From a virus: DNA of 51,616 bases. The DNA is taken from positions 1 to 51,616 of IMG/VR virus record IMGVR_UViG_3300042485_002515. The stretch is one strand, 5' to 3'. Under the pieces are notes generated by a model that saw nothing but the letters and a program-made list of their open reading frames with translations, was not told the DNA's origin and searched no databases. Made by a program: the position numbers and the translations under genes. Below, piece by piece: positions 31,734 through 40,368 of the stretch (its first letter is position 1; each line of letters opens with the position of its first letter).

Positions 31734-33398
31734 ATGGGAATATTTGACGGTTTCTTAAAGCAACTTGCCACTGGCGATCAAATAAAAGATTTCAAACATG
31801 CCAGTCGTTTGTATGTTGACAATAACTACGCTCTAAGCCCTAAATATGATTGGCTTTATCATGTGTACTTTGATTTAGATCCTACCTTGACCAAGGTAGC
31901 AAGAGATAGAGTATTAGAAGCAGGTATGCTGGTCAAGTCGGTTGATTTACCCAAGTTTAATATAGACACCAAAACTTTCAACATGTATAACAGACCAGAT
32001 GTTATACAAACAAAAATAAAATATGACAACATACAAATAACTTTTCATGACGATCAGTCTGATGTGGTAAGAAATTTTTGGTTTGATTACATGCATCATT
32101 ACTACAGAGATATGGATGCAAGTTATTCAGACAGTTCGGGTCAAATTCATCCGTTATATCATTCAAAAACACAGTATAGACTTGGTCAAAGGGATGTACT
32201 TAACAATTTTGGATATAAGCCAAGAAATGGTGGCGGAGTCAACGGCGCACAGTATATCCAAGCAATAAGAATTTACAGTTTACATCAAAAAAGATTTAGT
32301 GAATATACACTTGTAAATCCCACTATAATTAGTTTCAGTCACGGACAGCATCAGGCCAGCAGCAACGGGAGCCTGGAACATTCAATGACATTGGCCTATA
32401 CTACCTTGCTTTATGCCAGCGGATATGTCACAAGAAACACTGTCAAAGGCTTTGCAGACTTACACTATGACAAATCGCCAAGTCCTTTAACCGCAGCGGG
32501 CGGCGGTACTAACAGCATATTAGGCCCTGGTGGTATAGTATCGGCGCTGGACAGTTTTGTACAAAACCCAGTGCGCGGAGCATTTGGATTATTTAGATCT
32601 TTTGAAAAAAATCAGAATGTTGACTTGGGTGGATTGGCAGCGGCAGAATTGTTGTCCGCCGGAACCGATATCTTGAATGGCAGAGATCCCAGAGACAGAT
32701 TTTTTGTACCTTCAATTGGCAGTTTAGCCAATAGACCATCATCGGGTGGTTTTAGTCTTCCTGGCATACCCGGAGTATCGTCGGGCTCGGTCAACAGTAA
32801 CGGATCGTCAATTGGACTTGGAACAGGTCTGGCTATTGGTGGTGCAGCACTGGCACTGACAGGCAAACCAGAATTGGGTGTAGGTGTGGCCATTGCAGGC
32901 TTACTGGTTAATAATAAAAATCAAATCACCGGCGGTGAATTGGATAAAACTGTTGTAACAGACAAACCCGGCACTCCTGGAGCAGCAGAAACTGCAACAG
33001 CACTTACAGCGGTAGGCAGTGAATCTCCGTTCGCTGCGTTTAGTTTTGGAGGAGCAATCTTGAAAGTGGCCAAAGAACGCGAAGCCAAGGCCAAAGCAGA
33101 ACAAGAGAAAAAGAATCAAGAACAAGCAGATGCTTATAGAAATTATTTTAGTTCTCCATCAAATGCTCCTACATATTTTTCAGGCACAAACCAAGTTGCA
33201 TCAACAACTGGTGCATTAGCTCAAACACCATATGGCGGCACTGTGATAGCCAGCAGCGGTCAGTTTACCGAAGTGGCAGCATTTAGAAATGTAGCAGGTG
33301 CTGAAGCAGGACAATTTATTCAAAATGGTAATCCACAACCGGCTTTGAGTTATGCAGGATACCCAACGTCGACTAATGCTGCAAAAGGAAACGCATAA
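31734..33398 (+). CDS. Tube-like baseplate protein (gp54/gp19-like), C-terminally extended
   Basis: 554 residues. Residues ~30-240 look like a tube-fold protein: YDWLYHVYFDLDPTLTKVAR, the strand pair MLVKSVDLPKFNIDTKTFNM, YDNIQITFHDDQSDVVRNFW (~103-122), and NPTIISFSHGQHQASSNGSL-EHSMTLAYTTLL (~195-230). This resembles gp19-related baseplate tube initiators such as T4 gp54; I cannot separate gp54 from other tube-like proteins by eye. The remaining ~300 residues are Gly/Ala/Ser-rich with a short charged helix (KVAKEREAKAKAEQEKKNQE). Its stop overlaps the next start by one base. Confidence 0.75.
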   Translation: MGIFDGFLKQLATGDQIKDFKHASRLYVDNNYALSPKYDWLYHVYFDLDPTLTKVARDRVLEAGMLVKSVDLPKFNIDTKTFNMYNRPDVIQTKIKYDNIQITFHDDQSDVVRNFWFDYMHHYYRDMDASYSDSSGQIHPLYHSKTQYRLGQRDVLNNFGYKPRNGGGVNGAQYIQAIRIYSLHQKRFSEYTLVNPTIISFSHGQHQASSNGSLEHSMTLAYTTLLYASGYVTRNTVKGFADLHYDKSPSPLTAAGGGTNSILGPGGIVSALDSFVQNPVRGAFGLFRSFEKNQNVDLGGLAAAELLSAGTDILNGRDPRDRFFVPSIGSLANRPSSGGFSLPGIPGVSSGSVNSNGSSIGLGTGLAIGGAALALTGKPELGVGVAIAGLLVNNKNQITGGELDKTVVTDKPGTPGAAETATALTAVGSESPFAAFSFGGAILKVAKEREAKAKAEQEKKNQEQADAYRNYFSSPSNAPTYFSGTNQVASTTGALAQTPYGGTVIASSGQFTEVAAFRNVAGAEAGQFIQNGNPQPALSYAGYPTSTNAAKGNA

Positions 33399-33580
33399 TG
33401 ACAGCCAACAGTGCTATATTTTCAACTTCGTTGTTTGGAAACAGCAGTGGTAGTACTGCCGCCGAACAGGCAGAAATAGATACACATGCTAAAGAAATAT
33501 TCTTGGCAAAAACAAGCACAAACAATTTACGTACAAAAGTACCTGTTGTGCCAAGCAATCAAAAGTACATGAGAGATTAA
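33398..33580 (+). CDS. Small protein, function unknown
   Basis: 60 residues: a Ser/Ala-rich N terminus (NSAIFSTSLFGNSSGS), a short helix (EQAEIDTHAKEIFLAK) and a C-terminal tail with Pro-Val and NQKYMRD. No motif. Start ATG overlaps the stop of the preceding baseplate-type gene (TAATG), and the next gene begins one base after its stop; both are tight translational couplings that support it as real. It is probably a small virion or assembly protein by context. Confidence 0.65.
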   Translation: MTANSAIFSTSLFGNSSGSTAAEQAEIDTHAKEIFLAKTSTNNLRTKVPVVPSNQKYMRD

Positions 33581-33581
33581 A

Positions 33582-33983
33582 ATGGCAAACATTTTAAAAA
33601 AAACAGTCACTGAACCAACCAATTTAGAACGTATCAACTTAAATACCTTTGATCCACCAAATGTGACCAAGTATTTTAATAATTTTTTTGAAATACCAGT
33701 AAACGTAAGCAGTAATGTTGACGCTGCAATTGTTGCTTATTTTCAGCAAATAGCAGATAACGAAATTGAAGCTCGAGCCCTGGCCAGTGCTGTAATTTAT
33801 ACCAGTGTCAAACAAGGTATCAATCCTATGGAAACACTGAAACAGTTTCAGCGTCTACCGCCAGGTGAACTTGATGCATACACAGCATTATTTTTAAACT
33901 TTGAACGTAAGGGCACAAGTTATCTTGGTGTTACCAATCAGCCTGTGCAGAACAAATATATACAACGCAGTATAAGACCCTAA
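33582..33983 (+). CDS. Conserved-type T4-like phage protein, function unknown
   Basis: 133 residues, helical. Segments KYFNNFFEIPVNVSSNVDAA, VAYFQQIADNEIEARALASA and QGINPMETLKQFQRLPPGEL-DAYTALFLNFERKGTSYLGV give a compact domain that I associate with small hypothetical proteins next to structural genes in marine T4-like phages; its role is unknown. It sits between a baseplate-type gene and gp4 and overlaps gp4 by one base. A virion-assembly role is inferred from context. Confidence 0.75.
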   Translation: MANILKKTVTEPTNLERINLNTFDPPNVTKYFNNFFEIPVNVSSNVDAAIVAYFQQIADNEIEARALASAVIYTSVKQGINPMETLKQFQRLPPGELDAYTALFLNFERKGTSYLGVTNQPVQNKYIQRSIRP

Positions 33984-34420
33984 TGGCAGCAAAATTTGCA
34001 AATGGTTTTTACCAAATTTTAAACCCAGACAAATATGTAGGAAAGAAAGTTCCACATTTCAGAAGCAGTTGGGAACACACATTTATGAGATTTTGTGACA
34101 CTAATCCGGCGGTGTTGCAGTGGGCCAGTGAAGCAATACACATACCATATCGCAATCCTTTTACAAACAAAAATACAATTTATGTGCCTGATTTTATGAT
34201 CATGTACGTGAATAAAAATGGTGACAAGTATGCAGAACTTATTGAAGTAAAACCTACTAAAGAAACCAATCTTCAAGAAGCACGTAGCGAAAGAGACAAA
34301 GCCTCGGCAATTTTAAATATGTACAAATGGCAAGCAGCCCAAGCCTGGTGCAGCCAAAATGGTTTACGCTTTCGTGTTATAACTGAAAATGATATCTTCC
34401 ATCAAGGACGAGCTCGGTAA
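33983..34420 (+). CDS. 4: Head completion protein (gp4-like, PD-(D/E)xK fold)
   Basis: Needed to finish the packaged head before tail joining. 145 residues (T4 gp4 is 150). Motifs: NPDKYVGKKVPHFRSSWE with E31, VPDF (D70) and ELIEVKP (E88, K90), which together form the PD-(D/E)xK nuclease core also seen in T4 gp4/gp50-type proteins and TnsA-like enzymes. WQAAQAWCSQNGLRFRVITE near the C terminus matches the family. Its 3' end contains the late element and hairpin that precede gp16. Confidence 0.9.
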   Translation: MAAKFANGFYQILNPDKYVGKKVPHFRSSWEHTFMRFCDTNPAVLQWASEAIHIPYRNPFTNKNTIYVPDFMIMYVNKNGDKYAELIEVKPTKETNLQEARSERDKASAILNMYKWQAAQAWCSQNGLRFRVITENDIFHQGRAR

Positions 34421-34428
34421 ATACGAGC
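34412..34428 (+). promoter_or_regulatory. Late element in a small hairpin abutting the gp16 start
   Basis: GGTAAATA (34416-34423) lies in and around the loop of GCTCG/CGAGC (34412-34416 with 34424-34428). The predicted RNA start, six bases after the element, is 34429: the A of the gp16 ATG, so local RNA would be leaderless, while read-through RNA carries a hairpin directly against the start codon. Confidence 0.5.
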
Positions 34429-34926
34429 ATGACCAAAAAACTCTCAGAACTCTTTGATCTTCCTACTAATTTGCCTTCAACAGAATCTGCTGAATCAAAC
34501 GAAGCTTTGAAAGCCATTGCTGACAACAAAGAAATAATTGCCCGAGTAGACGAAGCTATAGACAAAATTGATATAGCATTGCCTACAGTGCGTGATCTCG
34601 AAGCCAGTGACCAAGAAATGGACGAACTTGCAAACTTGGCTAAAGACAAATTTAACGATCTGATGGATTTAGGCATGAACATGGATCCAAGATTTGGCGG
34701 AGTGGTATTTCAAACAGCAGGCACATTGCTGGGTCATGCTATCACAGCCAAAACAGCCAAAATGGACAAAAAGCTACGTATGGTACAACTACAGCTACAG
34801 AAGGCCCGACTGGACCACCAAGTGAGCAAAGACGCACCAGAGGATCGTCCTATAGATGGACAAGGCATTGTGCTTGACCGTAATGCATTACTGGAACAGA
34901 TTCTCCAAAAGAACAAAAACACATAA
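34429..34926 (+). CDS. 16: Terminase small subunit (gp16-like)
   Basis: DNA-recognition subunit of the packaging motor. 165 residues, essentially the length of T4 gp16 (164), all-helical. The two central helices with DLMDLGMNMDPRFGGVVFQT and LGHAITAKTAKMDKKLRMVQ-LQLQKARLDHQ (~83-135) correspond to the oligomerising coiled-coil hairpin of the family. The C-terminal tail has RNALLEQILQKN. There is no clear ribosome site; see the hairpin before it. The large subunit gp17 is not adjacent as in T4 but 13.6 kb downstream, separated by the internal-protein operon. Confidence 0.8.
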   Translation: MTKKLSELFDLPTNLPSTESAESNEALKAIADNKEIIARVDEAIDKIDIALPTVRDLEASDQEMDELANLAKDKFNDLMDLGMNMDPRFGGVVFQTAGTLLGHAITAKTAKMDKKLRMVQLQLQKARLDHQVSKDAPEDRPIDGQGIVLDRNALLEQILQKNKNT

Positions 34927-34929
34927 ATA
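34922..34929 (+). promoter_or_regulatory. Late promoter of the internal-protein operon
   Basis: CATAAATA, seven of eight to TATAAATA, overlapping the stop of gp16. Predicted start near 34935; ribosome site AGGA (34940-34943), ATG 34952. No other late-like element is found upstream of the next ten genes, so it probably drives the whole run to about 48 kb. Confidence 0.7.
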
Positions 34930-34951
34930 CTCTATAAACAGGATTTTACCT

Positions 34952-35572
34952 ATGAAAAGTCTCCACGATTATATAGCAGAACGAAACTCAAACTACAGTT
35001 TTAGGATCAAGGTAGCAAAACAAAACCCCAAAGATATCATGGAAGAAATCAAGAACGCTCTTGATGCTTACGAACTTGTAGATATCACCACACCAAAAAG
35101 TATGCCGGTACAAGAGCATAGAGAATTTCCCAAGTGGGGTGCATGCGAATGTTGGCAATTTGAAGCCACAGTGGCATATCCTACTACTACAGTACAAATC
35201 GCACAATTACTTAAAGAACGCACAGGCATGCAGGCCGAGTGGGTTTGTGTGTACGGCAAACAACAAGCAGATCAAAACGATTATGCCGAAGCTTATGGCA
35301 AGGATCACGAAGGCGCACTATTGTTAGACGGAGAACTCAAAGACGTACCCGGTGGGCAAGATCTTGTGGCAGAAAAGCGCAAAGACAGCTTATTAAAAGA
35401 ACTTGATAAGAAGAGTCCATTACTAACAGGCCCTGGCGAACCAGACTTAGTGACTACCCACGCAAAAGAAAGAACCAAGCCAGCACAAACAACTAATGCA
35501 CTTCCGCAAGGTACTAAGAGTCCTGTAGGTAGCCAACAAAACAAATTACCCCCAATTAAAGGAAGAAAATAA
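34952..35572 (+). CDS. Candidate internal head protein with T4-like targeting peptide
   Basis: 206 residues. The chosen start is ATG 34952 (AGGA upstream, right after a late promoter) rather than an in-frame ATG at 34856 inside gp16. The N terminus MKSLHDYIAE|R closely matches the T4 internal-protein capsid-targeting peptide MKTYQEFIAE|A, including the I-A-E gp21 cut site. Residues ~15-95 form a mixed alpha/beta domain (YSFRIKVAKQNPKDIMEEI; KWGACECWQFEATVAYPTTT). The C-terminal third is a Lys/Pro/Gly-rich tail. No enzymatic motif. Packaging into the head is inferred from the N terminus. Confidence 0.8.
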   Translation: MKSLHDYIAERNSNYSFRIKVAKQNPKDIMEEIKNALDAYELVDITTPKSMPVQEHREFPKWGACECWQFEATVAYPTTTVQIAQLLKERTGMQAEWVCVYGKQQADQNDYAEAYGKDHEGALLLDGELKDVPGGQDLVAEKRKDSLLKELDKKSPLLTGPGEPDLVTTHAKERTKPAQTTNALPQGTKSPVGSQQNKLPPIKGRK

Positions 35573-36549
35573 TGAGCAACAATATCTATGACATCTTGAA
35601 AAAGATGCAACGCCTTGAGTCACCCAAGCAGGTTCTTGCAGAAGGTAAAAAAGCAAAACCTGATTTTGCAGACCTTGACAAGGATGGTGACAAAAAAGAG
35701 CCTATGAAAAAAGCTGCCAAAGAAAAAAACAAAGGCGCAATCGCAGAAGCAGTTGCTCGAGTTGAAAAGAATTTAGCAGAAAAGTACATGAGCTACAAGA
35801 AACGACTGGGCGAAGAGTCTGACATGATTAGAAAAGTTATTCCGGTCAATGTCATTGATGGCCCTGGCGGTTACGAAGAAGCACAAAAGCGTATTAAAGA
35901 TCATGAATCATCAAAAGTAAAGAGACAAGAAATGCCAGGTAAAGAGTTACCTCCAGTAGACGATAGATCTCGACCAGCCGACAAGCCCAAGACTAAAGAA
36001 GTAGATGAAAGTGGCTTACAAGCGTATCTTGGCAAAAAGAAGTATGGCAAAGAAGGTATGCAGGCATTACAGAAAGCAGGCCGCGAAGGTGCAAGTAAAG
36101 AAAAAATGGCCAGCATTCGTGCCCGTCATGACAAGATGGATGAAGACGCATACAATGAAGACATGCTGAGTCCTAAGCAACAAAAAATTGCTCGTATGGC
36201 CGGGGATCCTAAAAAAATTGACGCCAACGATCTAAAAGCTTTGCGAGCCGGTAAGAACAAAAAAGCCGAAGGCAATGCTTTTAGTGGCGCTTTAGATGCA
36301 GCAAGAGACGCTGGCAAATCTGAATTTGAAGTCGACGGAAAAAGCTATAAAGTAAAAGAAGGCTGGGACGAAATGCTAAAAGCACAAAAAGAACGTAGCG
36401 GTCCACAACCCAGTGGCGGATCAGGCATTAAGCAAGGCAAACGTTATGGTGGCGGCGCACAAACCGACGAACCAGACACAGATAACGAAACAGGTGAAGT
36501 AGCTAAAAAAGGCCGCGGTCGCCCTAAAAAAGATAAATTTGCAAAATGA
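35572..36549 (+). CDS. Lys-rich candidate internal protein with AT-hook
   Basis: 325 residues, about a quarter Lys and Arg. The N terminus MSNNIYDILKKMQRLESPKQ runs to a V-L-A-E|G site at residue 24. A DxDxDG loop (DLDKDGD, 34-40) resembles a calcium-binding loop. Short charged modules follow: YLGKKKYGKEGMQALQKAGR (~145-165), ARMAGDPKKIDANDLKALRA and KSEFEVDGKSYKVKEG. The last residues, KKGRGRPKKDKFAK (312-325), contain an AT-hook core (RGRP with flanking Lys), a minor-groove DNA-binding motif. A DNA-binding internal head protein is the best inference. Starts within the stop of the gene before (TAATG). Confidence 0.8.
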   Translation: MSNNIYDILKKMQRLESPKQVLAEGKKAKPDFADLDKDGDKKEPMKKAAKEKNKGAIAEAVARVEKNLAEKYMSYKKRLGEESDMIRKVIPVNVIDGPGGYEEAQKRIKDHESSKVKRQEMPGKELPPVDDRSRPADKPKTKEVDESGLQAYLGKKKYGKEGMQALQKAGREGASKEKMASIRARHDKMDEDAYNEDMLSPKQQKIARMAGDPKKIDANDLKALRAGKNKKAEGNAFSGALDAARDAGKSEFEVDGKSYKVKEGWDEMLKAQKERSGPQPSGGSGIKQGKRYGGGAQTDEPDTDNETGEVAKKGRGRPKKDKFAK

Positions 36550-39500
36550 AAATTCGTGAAATAGCCAAACAGTCTTCATTACAAGAAGGTGCAATATCTA
36601 ACAAAGTGTTACCTGGTTTGAGTTTTGCTGACGCTGGTATCAGAGTGGCTGAAAAAGATTATCCCGGTGCCGCCATTGCTGGCACAGCAGCTGGGCTAAG
36701 TCTAATACCAACAATACCCACACAAGCTGCCAGTATTGGTTTAGAGGCATTTAATCAATTACGCGACGAAGCTGCGCGACGCGGTGGTTGGGGAAATCTT
36801 GGCAGAGATATGATGAAGTCTGTCAGGGATGGTGATTTTGATCATATCCATATGCTACCAGAAGAATTTGACAAATTAGATCAATTAGAACGAGCAGGCA
36901 AACTTGACGAAGGTGGTTTAACAAGTATTCCAGGCTGGATAGCCAAATACGGTGATGATGCTGTTCGGTGGTTAAAAACTGTCGGAAGACGCGATAAACC
37001 AGATGCTCCTGCTTCTAAGCCAGAAGTACCAGATGCCTCGGTACCTTCTAAGAAGCCATACACCAGAGACGAAGATTTGCCTATTGTGGGGCGAGATACA
37101 CCTACTCCACCACCGGCCTCAACTCCTGTAGAATTACCAAAACAAAAACGATTTGAATCAGACAAAGCATATTTAGACAGATTACAAAAAATGGGTCCTG
37201 AGTTTGTGCAAAAGAAAACACAAATGGATCAAGCTCTGATTAGTGCTAATCAAGCAAAAGAGTTAAGTAAAGGACCAGTTAGAAAAGGATTAGAAACAAC
37301 TGGAAAATTCTTAGTAAGGAACCCAATAACATGGGGTGCAGGGGCATACGGAGGATACGAAGCAGCTAAAGAATACGGACCAGATATAGGACGAAAATCG
37401 ATTGAATGGTGGCGACAAGGTCCTGAAAAAGAAATTCTCCAAAAAGCTCCTGAAGGCGAATTGCTGTCAGACATTATAAAAGGTGTAACAGCACAACCTC
37501 CAGCCAATGCACCGGCTCCGGTGACACCAGAAAAACAGCAAGAACTCCCACCGCATATAGATCCTGCCACCGGCAAAACAAGGGACCAAGGCGCCAGACT
37601 TGATGACAAAGAAAAAACATTGACTGAGAAATATCAACAGTTTCTCAATGACGATAAAAAGCCGCAATACACCAAGGAACAGTTTATTCAATTGGCTGCA
37701 AAATATGCCAAGCAGTATGATGTTCCATTGCCTGTAGTCTTACATGCCATGCGTAAGGAAACTGGTGCGTATGATGCAAACACCGCAGCCACAGTTCTTG
37801 GACCCAAAACCAAATATGGACAAGCAGTTGGTGTCATGCAGTTGATGCCATCATTCTTTAAAACATTAAAACCTGAAGATCTAACAAATCCAGATCGAAA
37901 CATTGAAGCTGGTACAAAATTTTTAGCAAACTTGTACAAGACATACGGCAGTGCCGAAGCAGCCCTGGCAGCATACAACGCCGGACCATATAATAAAAAA
38001 TTTAAGGCTTGGCTTAAATCCAATGATCCAAAAGATTTACCGGCACAGACCAGAGAATATCTCTACGGCGATCCACGAAAGAAAACTGTTGGCTATGTTG
38101 ATGATGTAGCACAACAAGTTGCGCTATTGAATCCACCGAGCACCAGAGATAAAGTTGTAAAGGTAGCTACAGACGTATTGGCTGCTGCCACAGGATCAGG
38201 CGACGCACAAGCAGCAAACAGCAAAAAATCTAAAGCTGAAGTCATCAGCGGCCCTCAATATCCACCTCACGGTACACCAATAGAGAAAGTACAACTACCT
38301 GGTCATTGGACCAATCCTGTATTGAAACCTTTAGATGGTAGAGTACACATGCAGTTGCAAGATTTAAGTGGCGAGTTTAAAGCGGCCTTAGATAAAGCCA
38401 TGGCCGATTATGCCAAAGACAATCCAGGAGTTACAATTACTGTAACCAGCGGAGTGAGAACTCCCGAAGATCAAAAGGCTTTGGCCAAGCGAGCAGCAAT
38501 AGAATATGAAAAAATGAAAAGGGGAGAGCCGAACAATTATATACCTGCCTCAAAAGAATTAGCCGGACATGCAGGATATGCCATTGACATGAACACTCCT
38601 GATCTGGTAAAATTTTCCAAATGGTTGCGAAAAAACGATCCATATGACAAAAAAAATCCAAGCAACACAAAATACGGATTGCAAGACGGATTCGAAATAG
38701 CAGACCGTGTGCATTTACAATTGAGAGGCTACGAGCAATTAGATTCAGAAAAGGCCAGAAGAGCATACAATAAAAACTTGCCTATAGATAAACAAATTCT
38801 AACTGCCTCTGATTGGGAATCGTATGTACAACGCACAGAAGCCGAAAAACTGGCTTTAGCGCAGCCTAAAGACAAGAAACTAACCGATCCCGGACTTGGT
38901 GGTGCTCCAGAAGCCCAGGCTGATACAACATCAAAAGCAGATAACAGTAAACCTCTCAAATTTCCTTCTATTAGATCAGATATACCATCCGTTGATTACC
39001 AGTCTCAAGGTGATGACACACCGGCTAAATCAGCTGAAAAGAAAGCAGAAAAGCCAGCTGATAAACCTGCCGACAAAGACAAATCTAAAGCAAAAACTCG
39101 CGTTACAACAGATGCAACGGGAAGAGAAACAACATATACTCAAAATGAAAAAGGCCAATGGGTCGATCCTCGAGGCAATATTATGCCCGCACCCGAAAAA
39201 CCAGGATCAAGAAAAGATCTTGATATCACTGACAAAGGCGGAGACCCCAGTGCAGCAGATTTAGAAAAATCAAGAAACATAACCGGTCGTAAAGATCCTC
39301 TCATCGATCCTGACACTGGTTTTCCTACCACAGAAAAAGCCTTACGCGACAAACTTACTCAGCGTGCCGCCGACGAAAAGGCAGCAGCAGAACGAGAAGC
39401 CAAGCGTATTGCTGACTTAGAAAAAATTCAACGAGATGCAGAAGCCAGGAAAAAGGCCGAAAAACCAGCCGACAAAGAAGCAGGTAAAGCAGATGCAGGC

Positions 39501-40367
39501 ACAGGTCTTGCTGGCACAGACACAGGCAAAGACAAAGGTAAAGCAGATAAACAACAACGTGTGCCAGCTGCACCTGCTGCTGAAGTTCCTGCTGCAGACG
39601 CAAAAGATAAGTCTGCTAAAATAAATGTACGTAAAGAATTTGAAAAGGCCTTTGCAGCAGCAAGAGCCGCACAGGCGTTAAAGACCGGAAAAGGCAGTGG
39701 AGGAACATTCACATGGACAGATCCACGAACTGGTAAAGAAAGTACATATACTACAGACTACGGTGATGAGGTCAAAGATAAAAAGTCAGTAAAGGTGGTA
39801 CCTAAAGCTGAACCTAAAGCCGAACCAAAAGCCGATGCTGGTGCTGACACATACTGGGTAGATCCAAGACTATCAAAAGTGCCATACGATGTTATACGCA
39901 AGCAGATTAAACCTGATTATACAGTGGATGCAGATCCGGATGCAATAAAAGTTCCACGAGCTACAGAACCTGATACAGATACAAAATTGCCATCACAGAC
40001 ACGTAGTGTGAGCGAGCCAGACCGTGCCAATGTATTACGTTCCACAGACGGCACCCCAGTTACATCAGGCACAGGCGAACCGTGGGGTACCGGCACCAGT
40101 ACCAAGAAAGATATAGAACGTGCCAAGGATGAATTGCAGAAAAAAATTGATGATGAAAAATTCAAAAAAGAATTGCAAAAAATTAGTCCTGATTTGTCAG
40201 AACCCGAACAAGGTAATAGATGGATTGACAAATGGAATCAAGGCATAGAAGCACTAACTGGTAAAGAAAGAATGACACCCGATGACATGAACAGGATACG
40301 TGTTCCAGAATCGGTAAATACAGAACTGAATGACATATTATGGTTGGCTGGAAGGGTAAAAAGATAA
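36546..40367 (+). CDS. Large peptidoglycan-degrading virion protein (SLT plus M15-like peptidase)
   Basis: 1273 residues. N terminus MKIREIAKQSSLQE|G has an L-Q-E gp21-type site at residue 14. Residues ~25-65 are hydrophobic and Ala-rich. A lytic transglycosylase (SLT) domain spans ~375-510: catalytic Glu E405 in AMRKE, GVMQLMPSFFK, NIEAGTKFLANLYKTYGS and AALAAYNAGPYNKKFKAWL. A VanY/M15-like domain spans ~595-745: TSGVRTPEDQ (~635), GHAGYAIDM with H675 and D681, and RVHLQLRG with H723. The H-to-D spacing is one residue shorter than the usual HxxGxAxD. The rest (750-1200) is Lys/Ala/Glu low complexity. It probably opens the cell wall during DNA entry. Confidence 0.86.
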   Translation: MKIREIAKQSSLQEGAISNKVLPGLSFADAGIRVAEKDYPGAAIAGTAAGLSLIPTIPTQAASIGLEAFNQLRDEAARRGGWGNLGRDMMKSVRDGDFDHIHMLPEEFDKLDQLERAGKLDEGGLTSIPGWIAKYGDDAVRWLKTVGRRDKPDAPASKPEVPDASVPSKKPYTRDEDLPIVGRDTPTPPPASTPVELPKQKRFESDKAYLDRLQKMGPEFVQKKTQMDQALISANQAKELSKGPVRKGLETTGKFLVRNPITWGAGAYGGYEAAKEYGPDIGRKSIEWWRQGPEKEILQKAPEGELLSDIIKGVTAQPPANAPAPVTPEKQQELPPHIDPATGKTRDQGARLDDKEKTLTEKYQQFLNDDKKPQYTKEQFIQLAAKYAKQYDVPLPVVLHAMRKETGAYDANTAATVLGPKTKYGQAVGVMQLMPSFFKTLKPEDLTNPDRNIEAGTKFLANLYKTYGSAEAALAAYNAGPYNKKFKAWLKSNDPKDLPAQTREYLYGDPRKKTVGYVDDVAQQVALLNPPSTRDKVVKVATDVLAAATGSGDAQAANSKKSKAEVISGPQYPPHGTPIEKVQLPGHWTNPVLKPLDGRVHMQLQDLSGEFKAALDKAMADYAKDNPGVTITVTSGVRTPEDQKALAKRAAIEYEKMKRGEPNNYIPASKELAGHAGYAIDMNTPDLVKFSKWLRKNDPYDKKNPSNTKYGLQDGFEIADRVHLQLRGYEQLDSEKARRAYNKNLPIDKQILTASDWESYVQRTEAEKLALAQPKDKKLTDPGLGGAPEAQADTTSKADNSKPLKFPSIRSDIPSVDYQSQGDDTPAKSAEKKAEKPADKPADKDKSKAKTRVTTDATGRETTYTQNEKGQWVDPRGNIMPAPEKPGSRKDLDITDKGGDPSAADLEKSRNITGRKDPLIDPDTGFPTTEKALRDKLTQRAADEKAAAEREAKRIADLEKIQRDAEARKKAEKPADKEAGKADAGTGLAGTDTGKDKGKADKQQRVPAAPAAEVPAADAKDKSAKINVRKEFEKAFAAARAAQALKTGKGSGGTFTWTDPRTGKESTYTTDYGDEVKDKKSVKVVPKAEPKAEPKADAGADTYWVDPRLSKVPYDVIRKQIKPDYTVDADPDAIKVPRATEPDTDTKLPSQTRSVSEPDRANVLRSTDGTPVTSGTGEPWGTGTSTKKDIERAKDELQKKIDDEKFKKELQKISPDLSEPEQGNRWIDKWNQGIEALTGKERMTPDDMNRIRVPESVNTELNDILWLAGRVKR

Positions 40368-40368
40368 A

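Noticed and set aside
34856-34951. Longer start for the 34952 gene
   Set aside because: The ATG at 34856 is inside gp16 and before the late promoter; ATG 34952 has AGGA and gives a T4-like N terminus.
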